7,642 nt of DNA from an archaeon (GCA_013139905.1 WSZW01000044.1:1-7642), one strand, 5' to 3'. Numbered from the stretch's first letter, positions 1 to 6,884 are shown. Notes: a model not told the origin generated them from the sequence alone. A program made the numbers and translations.

Positions 1-2
1 CA

Positions 3-776
3 AATACAAATAATCTATTTGAAATGAATAAATATTCGGTAACTACAACCCTTTTGACTATGGAGAATATGATTTTAGTGGATTTGTATTCTACAAATTT
101 AAAAAAGAATTTTAAAGAATCAGGTCAATCTAAACTATACAAAAATAGAATTATTAATAACGTGAATTTTAAACTTGATGAATTAGAGACTATAAAAGAA
201 ACAAATCCTTTAAATGCAATAAATTTATGTTTTGAAACATACAATTCATATTTAACAGAAACAAAAAAATTAGTTATTGAACAAAATTCAACAACAAATT
301 CATTAATGGATACGGAAACTAAAAATGCCAATTTAAAATTTATTAATAATAGAATAAAAACAAATATTGGGCTTAAAGAAAAATACAAATATATTTCTTT
401 TGATGATTCAAACAATATTGAAAAAACAGTTTACAAAAAATATAAATTTGAGTTTTTAAATGATGCAATCAGAGCATGCGTTAAATTTAATCAACAGGAA
501 TCATCTTATTTAACGATTCAAAATGCGGATATTGTAAACAAAAAAATAACACTTATTCTAAAAAATGAAGGCGTTTATACATACACTTATGAAACCTCTT
601 CTAAACCAAATATGTATGCTGACGGCATTTCTTTAATGGATACATCTTGTGAATTTAACCAATTGGCGGTAAATGAAGAAGGGATATGCACCGCAACTTT
701 AAGGGATAATACCATTCCTAAAAAAATTAAAGTTGTCTATGGTACTAATTCTATAGAGTACGATTACGAAGAATAA
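3..776 (+). CDS. Unrecognised probable extracytoplasmic protein, 3' part of gene
   Basis: I do not recognise this gene. The frame is open to the left edge: codons for NTNNLFE precede the first ATG at 24, so that ATG need not be the start and a signal or membrane anchor may lie outside the window. From the ATG, 250 residues are visible. They are rich in Asn, Lys, Thr and Ile. Residues 1-120 look mainly helical and polar; residues about 165-250 look like alternating beta strands (ITLILKNEGVYTYTYE, KKIKVVYGTNSIEYDY) with a Cys pair, C209 and C222. This tail resembles the beta-rich ends of archaeal pilin-like or secreted proteins, where a strand is followed by a Cys-containing turn and a final KIKVVYG-type strand. 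That is a resemblance in pattern, not an identified family. No transmembrane segment is visible in the part seen. It is followed after 39 bases by gatE, which has its own TATA box, so the two are probably separate transcripts. The reading frame is sound; the function is unknown. Confidence 0.7.
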   Translation, partial: NTNNLFEMNKYSVTTTLLTMENMILVDLYSTNLKKNFKESGQSKLYKNRIINNVNFKLDELETIKETNPLNAINLCFETYNSYLTETKKLVIEQNSTTNSLMDTETKNANLKFINNRIKTNIGLKEKYKYISFDDSNNIEKTVYKKYKFEFLNDAIRACVKFNQQESSYLTIQNADIVNKKITLILKNEGVYTYTYETSSKPNMYADGISLMDTSCEFNQLAVNEEGICTATLRDNTIPKKIKVVYGTNSIEYDYEE

Positions 777-782
777 CCGCTA

Positions 783-793
783 TTTTTATATTT
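783..793 (+). promoter_or_regulatory. TATA box of gatE (leaderless start), overlapping T-rich end of upstream gene
   Basis: The T/A tract TTTTTATATTT is centred about 27 bases upstream of the gatE ATG at 816. That is the archaeal TATA-to-transcription-start distance, so the transcript should begin at or next to the ATG. No Shine-Dalgarno sequence precedes the ATG (AGATTAATACT). The same T run lies seven bases after the stop codon of the upstream gene and could also act as its T-rich archaeal terminator. No strong purine-rich BRE is visible upstream of the box. Confidence 0.6.
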
Positions 794-815
794 GTCGCAC
801 CACTAGATTAATACT

Positions 816-2657
816 ATGACAACACTTGATTTTGAAAAACTCGGGCTTAAATGCGGGGTTGAGATTCACCGACAACTTAATACTAAAAAGCTTTTTTGTG
901 ACTGCGAATCTACGCTTAAAGATGAGCCAATTGGTAAAATTGTCAGGAATTTGCGCGCACTTGCGGGTGAAACCGGTGTTATTGATGTTTCTGCGCTAGA
1001 GGAAACTAAAAAAGAAAAGATGTTTGAATATAAAATGTATGATCATGAATCTTGTCTGGTTGAACTAGATGAAGAGCCACCGCATAATTTACGAGAAGAA
1101 GCGCTTGATATTGCGCTTTTAATATCACTTATTTTTGATGCCGAAATTCCAAAAGAAGTACAAGTTATGAGAAAAACAGTTGTTGATGGTTCTAACACCG
1201 GCGGGTTCCAGAGAACTGCAATTGTCGGGATTGATGGCACGTTGAAGACTAGTTTTGGTTCTGTTGGCATTACAAATATATCAATTGAAGAAGATTCGTG
1301 TCAAATTTTGGGCGAAAAAGGACACACTAAAATATTTGGACTTAATCGGCTTGGTATTCCCTTAGTTGAGCTTGGAACAACTCCGGATATTAAAACACCC
1401 GCTCAGGCAAAAGAAGTTTCTGAAAAAATAGGTATGATTCTAAAAAGTACGGGCATGGTAAAGCGCGGGCTTGGAACAATTAGGCAAGATGTTAATGTAT
1501 CCATTAAAGCAGGAGCTAGAGTTGAAGTAAAAGGTGCACAGGATTTGAAAATGATACCGACACTAGTTACACTTGAAGCTTCAAGGCAGAACACTCTTGT
1601 TGAGATTAAAGATGAGTTGAATCAAATTGGAATGAAAGAACTGGTTCCTAAAATGATTGAAGCCACTGAAATTTTCAAAAAAAATGATTCTCGAATTGTA
1701 AAAGGTCAAGAGATATTTGCATCTAAAATAAAAGGATTTTCCGGACGATTTAAAGCCAAATTAACTATGCATCGAACGCTTGGAAACGAGATTGCAAATT
1801 ATGCACGTGTAAAAGCAGGCGTTAAAGGAATGATACATTCAGATGAAGATTTGAAAAAATATGGATTCGTTGAAGAATTCAAAAAATTACGAGAGCTGTT
1901 AAAAGCAAAGGATTCCGATTTAGTTTTCATTGTTGCGGCAAAAAAAGATGTTGCTAAAAAAACGGTTGATGCTGTTTGTGATAGAATAAATAAATTGTTG
2001 ACGGGCGTAATTGAGGAGACCAGACGCGCGCTTCCAAACGGGGATTCTGAATACATGAGACCAATTCCCGGAGCCGCCAGAATGTATCCTGAAACCGATG
2101 TTCCACCAATTGAAATTACAAAAAAACGATTAAGCGAATTAAAAAATAATTTGCCTGAAATGCTTGAAGACAAAGTGGTTCGATTTCAAAAAGAACTTGG
2201 ATTAAACTCAGAAATTGCAGGACAAATTGTGGCATCTAATTATTTAACACTTTTTGAAAAACTTCTTAAGCTGAAAATTGATGCTCGCGACATTGCGAAT
2301 ATTTTGTTAAACGTTATTCCGGAGTTAAAGAAAAGAGATAATGTTGATGTTTCTAAAATAACGAATTCTAATATAGAAGCCGTTGTTTTGAAATTGGTTA
2401 ACGGGGAGATCATTAAAGATGCAGTTCCAATTATTCTAAAAGAAACTATTTCAGGTAATGATGTTGATTCCATTATTGTTTCTAAAAATTTGTCTGCTAT
2501 AAGCGAAAAAGATGCGACAAAAATCATAAAAGAGATAATTTCTAAAGAAAAAACACATAATTTGAAAACAACTGTTGGGCTTGCTATGGGCAAGCTTCGC
2601 GGACGGATTGAAAACAGGAAGATATTTGAGATTGTTAATCGGGAATTGAAAAAATAA
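816..2657 (+). CDS. gatE: Glutamyl-tRNA(Gln) amidotransferase subunit E (GatE), complete
   Basis: GatE is the tRNA-recognising, kinase/transamidase subunit of the archaeal GatDE complex, which converts Glu-tRNA(Gln) to Gln-tRNA(Gln) using ammonia from GatD, in the cytoplasm. The 613 residues match the usual family length of a little over 600. Family motifs in order: GLKCGVEIHRQL (10-21), CLVELDEEPPH (80-90), VMRKTVVDGSNTGGFQRTA (117-135), IEEDSC (157-162), NRLGIPLVEL (177-186), VKRGLGTIRQDVNVSI (215-230) and ARMYPETDVPP (421-431). A GAD-type insertion, which separates GatE from bacterial GatB, lies at about 285-405. The tail from about 435 to 613 is the helical YqeY-like domain used for tRNA binding. 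H18 and the acidic pair E158/E159 lie where the GatB-family Mg/active-site residues are expected. The start is fixed by the TATA spacing. The partner gatD is not in the window, as is common where the subunits are not linked. Family assignment is very secure. Confidence 0.97.
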   Translation: MTTLDFEKLGLKCGVEIHRQLNTKKLFCDCESTLKDEPIGKIVRNLRALAGETGVIDVSALEETKKEKMFEYKMYDHESCLVELDEEPPHNLREEALDIALLISLIFDAEIPKEVQVMRKTVVDGSNTGGFQRTAIVGIDGTLKTSFGSVGITNISIEEDSCQILGEKGHTKIFGLNRLGIPLVELGTTPDIKTPAQAKEVSEKIGMILKSTGMVKRGLGTIRQDVNVSIKAGARVEVKGAQDLKMIPTLVTLEASRQNTLVEIKDELNQIGMKELVPKMIEATEIFKKNDSRIVKGQEIFASKIKGFSGRFKAKLTMHRTLGNEIANYARVKAGVKGMIHSDEDLKKYGFVEEFKKLRELLKAKDSDLVFIVAAKKDVAKKTVDAVCDRINKLLTGVIEETRRALPNGDSEYMRPIPGAARMYPETDVPPIEITKKRLSELKNNLPEMLEDKVVRFQKELGLNSEIAGQIVASNYLTLFEKLLKLKIDARDIANILLNVIPELKKRDNVDVSKITNSNIEAVVLKLVNGEIIKDAVPIILKETISGNDVDSIIVSKNLSAISEKDATKIIKEIISKEKTHNLKTTVGLAMGKLRGRIENRKIFEIVNRELKK

Positions 2658-2666
2658 TTTTATTTC
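2647..2666. terminator. Tail-to-tail T-rich termination region between gatE and e-MtaB gene
   Basis: Only two bases separate the gatE stop (TAA 2655-2657) from the stop of the convergent gene (2660-2662). On the + strand the sequence after gatE reads TTTTATTTCCCC. On the - strand the sequence just past the opposing stop holds TTATTTTTTC. Archaeal termination mainly needs U-rich tracts without a hairpin, so each tract could serve one gene, and each lies in or at the end of the other gene. No stem-loop is evident. This is inferred from composition only. Confidence 0.4.
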
Positions 2667-3910
2667 CCCAAAAGATTTCCGCCGTAGGTTCCGACAACGT
2701 CAACTGTTATTACGTCGCCTAAATTTGCTTTTTGAAGAATTATTGGTTTATATGCATAGTTTCTAGCGATGTATTTATCATTTATTTTATCTGATACAGT
2801 GACCAAACCGCCCCAGGATTTCCACTTTTCGTTTGAATTGTCCTGTAATTTGTCTGCGAGTTGTTGTATTTCAACAGCACGATTTTTTGATTTCCAAGAC
2901 GGAATGTCAGTTTCACCAGCGGTTGTGTATGGTCTGGTTGTATACATATATTCGGTTACGACATCCGGTTTTACTTCGGTTAAAAGTGCTACGGTTTTAC
3001 CAAAATCTTCATCGGACTCGCCGGGAAAACCTAAAAGAACATCAGTTGAAAAAGTCATGTCAGGATATTTTTTTCTAAAAGCAGCTACAATCATTTTGTA
3101 TTCTTCTGAAGTATATTCACGACGCATGTTATGCAATATTTTGTTTGAACCACTTTGCATCGGGATTTCTAAATAACGATATATTTTTGGATGATTAAAA
3201 GCCAAAACAAGATCATCCAGGATTTTAAGAACACTTGCAGGGTTCATAACGCCTAACTTTATTTTAAAATTTCCCTGAATACATGATAACTTTCTTAAAA
3301 GGGCCGGAAGCTTTACACCACTATCGAACCCATATGCTGCTACATCCTGTGCGATTAGATGTATTTCTTTTGCACCGGAATCAACTGAATTTTGAAATTC
3401 GCGAATAATTGCATCGGGCTCGTAACTTACTAATGTTCCTCTTGTTGTTCTATCAACACAAAAAGAACATGTGTTGCTGCATCCTTCTGCAATTTGAACG
3501 ATGCCTACTGCCGGATTTATTTTGATTCTTGGCTTTCCAATTAATGTTTCGGGACTATCTTTTAAGCGTTCAACTTTGTAATCCATCATTTTAGTTACTA
3601 TTCTTGCAACGTTTGGAAATGATGAAACGCCCATAATTGAAGCTTCGGGCAATATTGCATCTATTTTTTCTTTTGATACTTCTGCAAGACAACCGGAGAT
3701 TAATACTTTTTTATTTGAATCTTTAAGTTCATTTAAACGCGTAATTATTTTTCTCTCAATTTTCCCATTAAGAGCGCATGAATTAATAATAATAATGTCA
3801 GCATCATCTTTTGAAACTAAATTGTGTCCATTTTCAAGCAATATTTTTGCCATTATTTCGGTAGTATTTTTGCTTGTATCACACCCATATGTTTCAATAA
3901 AAACTTTCAT
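2660..3910 (-). CDS. mtaB: tRNA t6A37 methylthiotransferase, archaeal e-MtaB type (radical SAM)
   Basis: This enzyme adds a methylthio group to N6-threonylcarbamoyladenosine at tRNA position 37 (t6A to ms2t6A), using two 4Fe-4S clusters and two SAM molecules. The three methylthiotransferase domains are present in 416 residues. The N-terminal domain carries the auxiliary-cluster cysteines C10 (TYGC), C45 (NSC) and C74 (SGC). The radical SAM domain has C144-x3-C148-x2-C151 in EGCSNTCSFCVDRTTRG, followed by IPMQSGSNKILHNMRR (249-264) and DVLLGFPGESDEDF (290-303). A C-terminal TRAM RNA-binding domain spans about 365-416 and includes the family-typical ARNYAYKPII. The RNYAYKPI segment and overall length favour the archaeal/eukaryal CDKAL1-like group over bacterial MiaB or RimO. 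Slightly unusual: YGCDTSKN replaces the common YGCTLNxAD, and NSC replaces NTC, with all cluster cysteines kept. The ATG at 3910 has no Shine-Dalgarno sequence and is likely leaderless. It diverges from the channel gene. Confidence 0.93.
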   Translation of the reverse strand: MKVFIETYGCDTSKNTTEIMAKILLENGHNLVSKDDADIIIINSCALNGKIERKIITRLNELKDSNKKVLISGCLAEVSKEKIDAILPEASIMGVSSFPNVARIVTKMMDYKVERLKDSPETLIGKPRIKINPAVGIVQIAEGCSNTCSFCVDRTTRGTLVSYEPDAIIREFQNSVDSGAKEIHLIAQDVAAYGFDSGVKLPALLRKLSCIQGNFKIKLGVMNPASVLKILDDLVLAFNHPKIYRYLEIPMQSGSNKILHNMRREYTSEEYKMIVAAFRKKYPDMTFSTDVLLGFPGESDEDFGKTVALLTEVKPDVVTEYMYTTRPYTTAGETDIPSWKSKNRAVEIQQLADKLQDNSNEKWKSWGGLVTVSDKINDKYIARNYAYKPIILQKANLGDVITVDVVGTYGGNLLGK

Positions 3911-3962
3911 AACAGATAATTATTATTAAAATTTATTAAGGTTATACACCCAATATCTTGTT
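3911..3962. promoter_or_regulatory. Divergent promoter region with one central TATA-like element
   Basis: This 52-base spacer lies between the divergent starts at 3910 (-) and 3963 (+). Neither ATG has a Shine-Dalgarno sequence. The AT-rich element AAATTTATTAAGG (about 3929-3941) sits in the middle. Read on + (TTTATTAA) it is centred about 27 bases before the channel ATG; read on - (TTAATAAATT) it is centred about 25-27 bases before the e-MtaB ATG. Both match the archaeal TATA distance for leaderless transcripts. Either one element serves both directions or two boxes overlap; sequence alone cannot distinguish these. Confidence 0.5.
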
Positions 3963-5024
3963 ATGACAATTACTGGCTTTGCAATCGATGTTTTTAATTT
4001 TGCAATAAATTCAACATATTTGTATGCTCTATTTATGTTTATTGTATTTGTTATTGCGGCAAAGATACTATCTTTTACTTTTGAAAAAATAGTTTTAAGT
4101 TATGCGGCAAAAACAAAAACAACGTTTGATGATGATATCGCAGAAGCACTTAAAAATCCAATTTATTATCTTATAATTGTTATTGGTGTCTATTTTTCAG
4201 TTAACAGTATAGGCATTGAAGGAAATATAAATTTGTATTTTGAACGCATCATAAAAAGCATAATAACTTTAATGGTAGCTGTAGCATCTTATAGAACAAT
4301 TAATATTTTTGTAGATGCATTTGGCCGTAAAGTTGCAAAAAGCACCAAAACTACTCTTGACGACGAAATGGTTCCATTAATCAAAACATTGATAAAAATA
4401 GGCGTTCTTGTAATTGCTCTTTTGCAGATATTAACCATCTGGGATTTTGAAATAACACCGATATTAGCATCTGCAGGAATCGCCGGATTTGCGGTTGCAT
4501 TTGCTGCAAAAGATACAATCAGTAACTTTTTTGGAGGACTTTCATTATATGTTGACAGGACATTCAAAAAAGGAGATAGAGTTGTTCTTTCGTCCGGTGA
4601 AATGGTTATTGTAGAAGAAGTTGGTGTTAGATCAACAAAGTTCAAGACATTCGACTCATCAACAATCATAATACCAAATGCAGAAATCGCAAATGCTAAA
4701 GTTGAAAATTTAAGCTGGCCTCCGGGAAACAAAAAAGTAAAAATAAAAGTTGGTGTTGATTATAATTCAGATACGGATAAGGTAAAAAAAGCACTTCTTT
4801 TAGTTGCTAAAAATAATACTGCGGTTCTTGCTGATCCGGCACCAAGCGTATTTTTTACTGAAATGGGTGATTCTTCGTTAAACTTTCTTCTTATTTGTCA
4901 TGTAAAAAAAATTGAAGAAATATTCTCAACAAAAGATGCATTAAATACGGCAATTATAAAACAGTTTAGAAAAGACAAGATAAATATTCCATTTCCAACA
5001 CGAACAATATATAATGTGAAATAA
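3963..5024 (+). CDS. MscS-family mechanosensitive ion channel, five-TM archaeal type
   Basis: This is a membrane channel that opens under tension to release osmolytes on hypo-osmotic shock. Its 353 residues are close to the length of the Methanocaldococcus channel MscMJ. Hydrophobic segments lie at about 19-38, 64-84, 95-117, 138-160 and 165-196; the last is the pore helix, with the small-residue pattern ASAGIAGFAVAFAAKDTISN (169-188) and the GG kink at 191-192. It continues into YVDRTFKKGDRV (196-207), the start of the cytoplasmic beta domain, where PNAEIANAKVENLS (238-251) is a family hallmark. The alpha/beta vestibule domain runs from about 255 to 350. Two-helix units are repeated (TKTTFDDD at 51-58, TKTTLDDE at 128-135). 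The ATG lacks a Shine-Dalgarno sequence and fits a leaderless start from the divergent promoter. The deaminase gene follows after 26 bases and may be cotranscribed, although no functional link is evident. Family secure; the paralog class is not resolved. Confidence 0.95.
   Translation: MTITGFAIDVFNFAINSTYLYALFMFIVFVIAAKILSFTFEKIVLSYAAKTKTTFDDDIAEALKNPIYYLIIVIGVYFSVNSIGIEGNINLYFERIIKSIITLMVAVASYRTINIFVDAFGRKVAKSTKTTLDDEMVPLIKTLIKIGVLVIALLQILTIWDFEITPILASAGIAGFAVAFAAKDTISNFFGGLSLYVDRTFKKGDRVVLSSGEMVIVEEVGVRSTKFKTFDSSTIIIPNAEIANAKVENLSWPPGNKKVKIKVGVDYNSDTDKVKKALLLVAKNNTAVLADPAPSVFFTEMGDSSLNFLLICHVKKIEEIFSTKDALNTAIIKQFRKDKINIPFPTRTIYNVK
4017..4448 (+). repeat. Internal two-helix duplication within the MscS-type channel
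   Basis: Protein-level repeat of about 77 residues: residues 19-85 (TM1-TM2) and 96-162 (TM3-TM4). The linkers match best, with KTKTTFDDDIAEALK (50-64) against STKTTLDDEMVPLIK (127-141), each followed by a hydrophobic helix. The helix before each linker also aligns in register (FTFEKIVLSYA against IFVDAFGRKVA). The DNA of the two copies has diverged, so this is an old duplication within the family and not a recent event in this genome. TKTKxDD-type linkers are common in longer MscS relatives. Confidence 0.65.
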
Positions 5025-5046
5025 TGAAATTTTCCTAAATTAGGTG
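5006..5046 (+). promoter_or_regulatory. Possible weak promoter and Shine-Dalgarno site of the deaminase gene
   Basis: AGGTG at 5042-5046 is complementary to the archaeal 16S rRNA 3' end (…CACCUCC…) and lies four bases before the ATG at 5051, so this start looks Shine-Dalgarno-led, unlike the leaderless starts of its neighbours. AATATATAAT at 5006-5015, inside the last codons of the channel gene, would start a transcript near 5037 if it is a TATA box, leaving a short leader with the AGGTG. The alternative is readthrough from the channel gene 26 bases upstream. The ribosome site is the better supported of the two. Confidence 0.4.
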
Positions 5047-5050
5047 CTTT

Positions 5051-6337
5051 ATGTCAATTCTAATAAAAAACACCACGATAATTACCCAAAATAAAAAACG
5101 TAAAATTCTTAAAAATACAGACGTTTTTATTGAGAAAAATGTTATTTCAAAAATTGGCAGATTAGATGTAAAAGCCGAATTTGAAATTGACGGTTCTAAT
5201 AAAATTCTAATGCCCGGATTGATTAATACGCACACGCATAGTGCTACTAGTATTCTTAAAGGATACGGGGATGATATGCGATTATCTGCCTGGCTTGAAA
5301 AACGTATTTGGCCTGTTGAAGCAAAATTAACTCCTGAATATACAAAAAACGCTGCTCTTTTAAGCATGATTGAAATGATAAAAAGTGGAACTACAACGTT
5401 TAATGATATGTATTTTTTTATGGAATCTGTTTGTGATGCGGCGCAGTTGATTGGCATGCGCGCGAATTTAAGTTATGGAGTTATTGATCTTTTTGATTCC
5501 GTCAAGGCTAAAAAAGAGATAATCGCTACTGAAAAATTTATTGATTATGTTGCAAAGGTTAATGATTCTAAAATACGCGCCACTGTAGGACCGCATGCGA
5601 TATATACATGTTCAAAAAAAACTTTAATTGCTGCTAAAAAAATTGCGGATAAAAACAAAATTATGATGCACCTTCATATTTCTGAAACCAAAAAAGAAGT
5701 TGATGAATGTATTTCTCAACATAAAATGCGACCTGTTGAATATCTTGAAAAAATGGGCGTTTTGGGTAAAAATGTAATTTTTGCGCATGCATGTCATTTG
5801 ACGAAAAAAGAAATTGAGATTTTGAAAAAATATAATGTTAAAATTGCACACTGCCCGACATCAAATATGAAGCTTGCGACGGGCGGTGTTATTGACTGGC
5901 CGAATATGCAGAAATACGGGGTTTGTGTATCTCTTGGAACCGATGGTTCTGCGAGCAATAACAATCTTGATATGTTTGAAGAAATGAAAATGGCGACTCT
6001 TTTGCAAAAACATGCGCGTGAGGATACGACTGTAATGACTGCTTCTGAGACGCTCGACATGGCGACGTTGGGCGGAGCTAATGCTTTGGGGTTGAATGCG
6101 GGCAGGATTGAAATTGGCGCACTTGGTGATTTGATTCTTCTTGATGCTAATGATATTGCGTTGATACCTACAAACGATATTGTATCTAATATTGTTTATA
6201 GTGCTAATGGTTCTTGTGTTGATACTGTTATTATTGATGGTAAAATTGTCATGCGTGATGGGGTTATACTAACCGTTGATGAAGATGCGATTAAGAAGAA
6301 ATGCAAAAAAATCGCAAAAAAATTATGCGTTAAATGA
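5051..6337 (+). CDS. dadD: SAH / methylthioadenosine / 5'-deoxyadenosine deaminase (amidohydrolase superfamily)
   Basis: This is a metal-dependent cytosolic deaminase that turns adenosine-type nucleosides (S-adenosylhomocysteine, 5'-methylthioadenosine, 5'-deoxyadenosine) into their inosine forms. The 428 residues match the family. By comparison with the Thermotoga enzyme TM0936, the expected residues are present: metal ligands H61 and H63 (PGLINTHTHSATS), H209 in HLHISE with catalytic E212, H246 in FAHACHLT, and D298 in SLGTDGSASNNNLDMFEE. Substrate-side E90 (WPVE) and H182 (GPHAIYTC) are also kept. Flanking beta segments (1-55 and about 355-405) form the small composite domain of the superfamily. 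The tail is Lys-rich (KKKCKKIAKKL). In methanogens the homologue DadD prefers 5'-deoxyadenosine, and I use that symbol because the host is archaeal; sequence alone does not settle substrate preference. The e-MtaB enzyme two genes away produces SAH and 5'-deoxyadenosine. The gene is tail to tail with the small secreted-protein gene, six bases apart. Confidence 0.92.
   Translation: MSILIKNTTIITQNKKRKILKNTDVFIEKNVISKIGRLDVKAEFEIDGSNKILMPGLINTHTHSATSILKGYGDDMRLSAWLEKRIWPVEAKLTPEYTKNAALLSMIEMIKSGTTTFNDMYFFMESVCDAAQLIGMRANLSYGVIDLFDSVKAKKEIIATEKFIDYVAKVNDSKIRATVGPHAIYTCSKKTLIAAKKIADKNKIMMHLHISETKKEVDECISQHKMRPVEYLEKMGVLGKNVIFAHACHLTKKEIEILKKYNVKIAHCPTSNMKLATGGVIDWPNMQKYGVCVSLGTDGSASNNNLDMFEEMKMATLLQKHAREDTTVMTASETLDMATLGGANALGLNAGRIEIGALGDLILLDANDIALIPTNDIVSNIVYSANGSCVDTVIIDGKIVMRDGVILTVDEDAIKKKCKKIAKKLCVK
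6305..6322 (-). terminator. Possible T-tract terminator of the small secreted-protein gene
   Basis: Read on the - strand, two seven-base T runs (6316-6322 and 6305-6311) lie 20-40 bases after the stop at 6344-6346. Paired U tracts are the usual archaeal termination signal. They fall within the Lys codons at the 3' end of the convergent deaminase gene, so they may be coding by-products. No hairpin is seen. Confidence 0.35.
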
Positions 6338-6343
6338 ATAATA

Positions 6344-6862
6344 TTATTCTTTTGTTATGATTAAAATGTTTTTAACGCCCAGAATTCCGTTATTGGTTAT
6401 TCTTAGATTCTGAAAACCTTGTCTGATTATTTCATTATTTTCAATGTCGATAGAATCGTATTCTAATCCAATTTCTACTTTGTTTTTTTTGTCTATAGGA
6501 AAAGCGAAACTCGGGTTGTATAAGTTGTTGTAGTTGTCGCTTTTAAAAATTGATATTCTATCTTCACTATCTGTTGTTGTTCCTTTTGTATGGATTATGA
6601 ATGCTTTTGTATCTAAATTATAATTTACAGATATGATGGTGGATGTTGTCTGAATATTATTCGCGTTATCTTTTACTACGATTCCTGCAACCATGTTTGG
6701 TGTGTTGTTGGTTAAAATATAATCTGCGCCGATGATTGGTGTGCTACCGATAATATTTAGTGAAATAGTTACATTATGAGTTTCTTGCACGGCATTTGTG
6801 TTATTTATAGATAAAAGTAATATTAATGATATTAACGCAACAAAATAGATTTTTTTAAACAT
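6344..6862 (-). CDS. Small secreted protein, paralog of the C-terminal domain of its upstream neighbour
   Basis: No known family is recognised. I choose the ATG at 6862, giving 172 residues. It starts directly with a classic signal peptide (Lys3-Lys4, hydrophobic 6-18, then NNTNA with likely cleavage near A24), and a TATA box lies 27 bases upstream. The longer reading from 6895 would use a TTG codon and place 11 polar residues before the signal. The mature part is about 148 residues, probably all beta, with no cysteine and with Asn-X-Thr sequons (NVT at 30, NNT at 52) available for archaeal N-glycosylation. Residues 86-171 align without gaps to the end of the neighbouring surface protein. Shared marks include HTKG/YTKG, E-x-RIS, NPSFA, KK-x4-GLEY, IDI, GF-x-N-x-R and NG. 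There is no C-terminal anchor, so it is likely released or bound to the surface through partners. It may bind or compete with the same partner as the large protein; this is inference. Confidence 0.8.
   Translation of the reverse strand: MFKKIYFVALISLILLLSINNTNAVQETHNVTISLNIIGSTPIIGADYILTNNTPNMVAGIVVKDNANNIQTTSTIISVNYNLDTKAFIIHTKGTTTDSEDRISIFKSDNYNNLYNPSFAFPIDKKNKVEIGLEYDSIDIENNEIIRQGFQNLRITNNGILGVKNILIITKE
6347..6778 (-). other. Shared C-terminal domain, copy 2 (mature part of the small secreted protein)
   Basis: About 144 residues, from HNVTISLNIIG to the C-terminus, making up almost the whole mature small protein. That a signal peptide plus this unit alone forms a gene suggests that it folds independently. 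The conserved core is the last 86 residues, with NPSFA and GLEY the most invariant blocks. The two DNA copies have diverged, so the duplication is not recent. Confidence 0.65.
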
Positions 6863-6884
6863 GTTTATTTTTTGTTTAAACTTG

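Noticed and set aside
600..776. Similarity between the left-edge protein tail and the shared domain of the right-hand pair
   Set aside because: Only a short ADGI match and a general beta-rich look; the NPSFA, GLEY and TKG blocks are absent.
1799..2173. Antisense open frames within gatE (also 1043-1270, 1403-1594, 2240-2593)
   Set aside because: They lie opposite a strongly conserved gene, show no family motifs, and have Ser/Phe-rich composition typical of the reverse strand of Lys/Glu-rich coding sequence.
2769..3176. Open frames on + across the e-MtaB gene
   Set aside because: The opposite strand encodes the TRAM and radical SAM domains without interruption; the + frames have no plausible start signal or motif.
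4289..4732. Antisense frame across the channel pore region, and similar frames opposite the deaminase (5035-5457, 5624-5851, 5794-6060)
   Set aside because: Shadow frames of conserved genes; no promoter or recognisable product.
6301..6322. Short direct repeat GCAAAAAAAT...GCAAAAAAAT
   Set aside because: It encodes the Lys-rich tail of the deaminase (KK-x-AKK) and is too short and too simple to be a mobile or recombination site.
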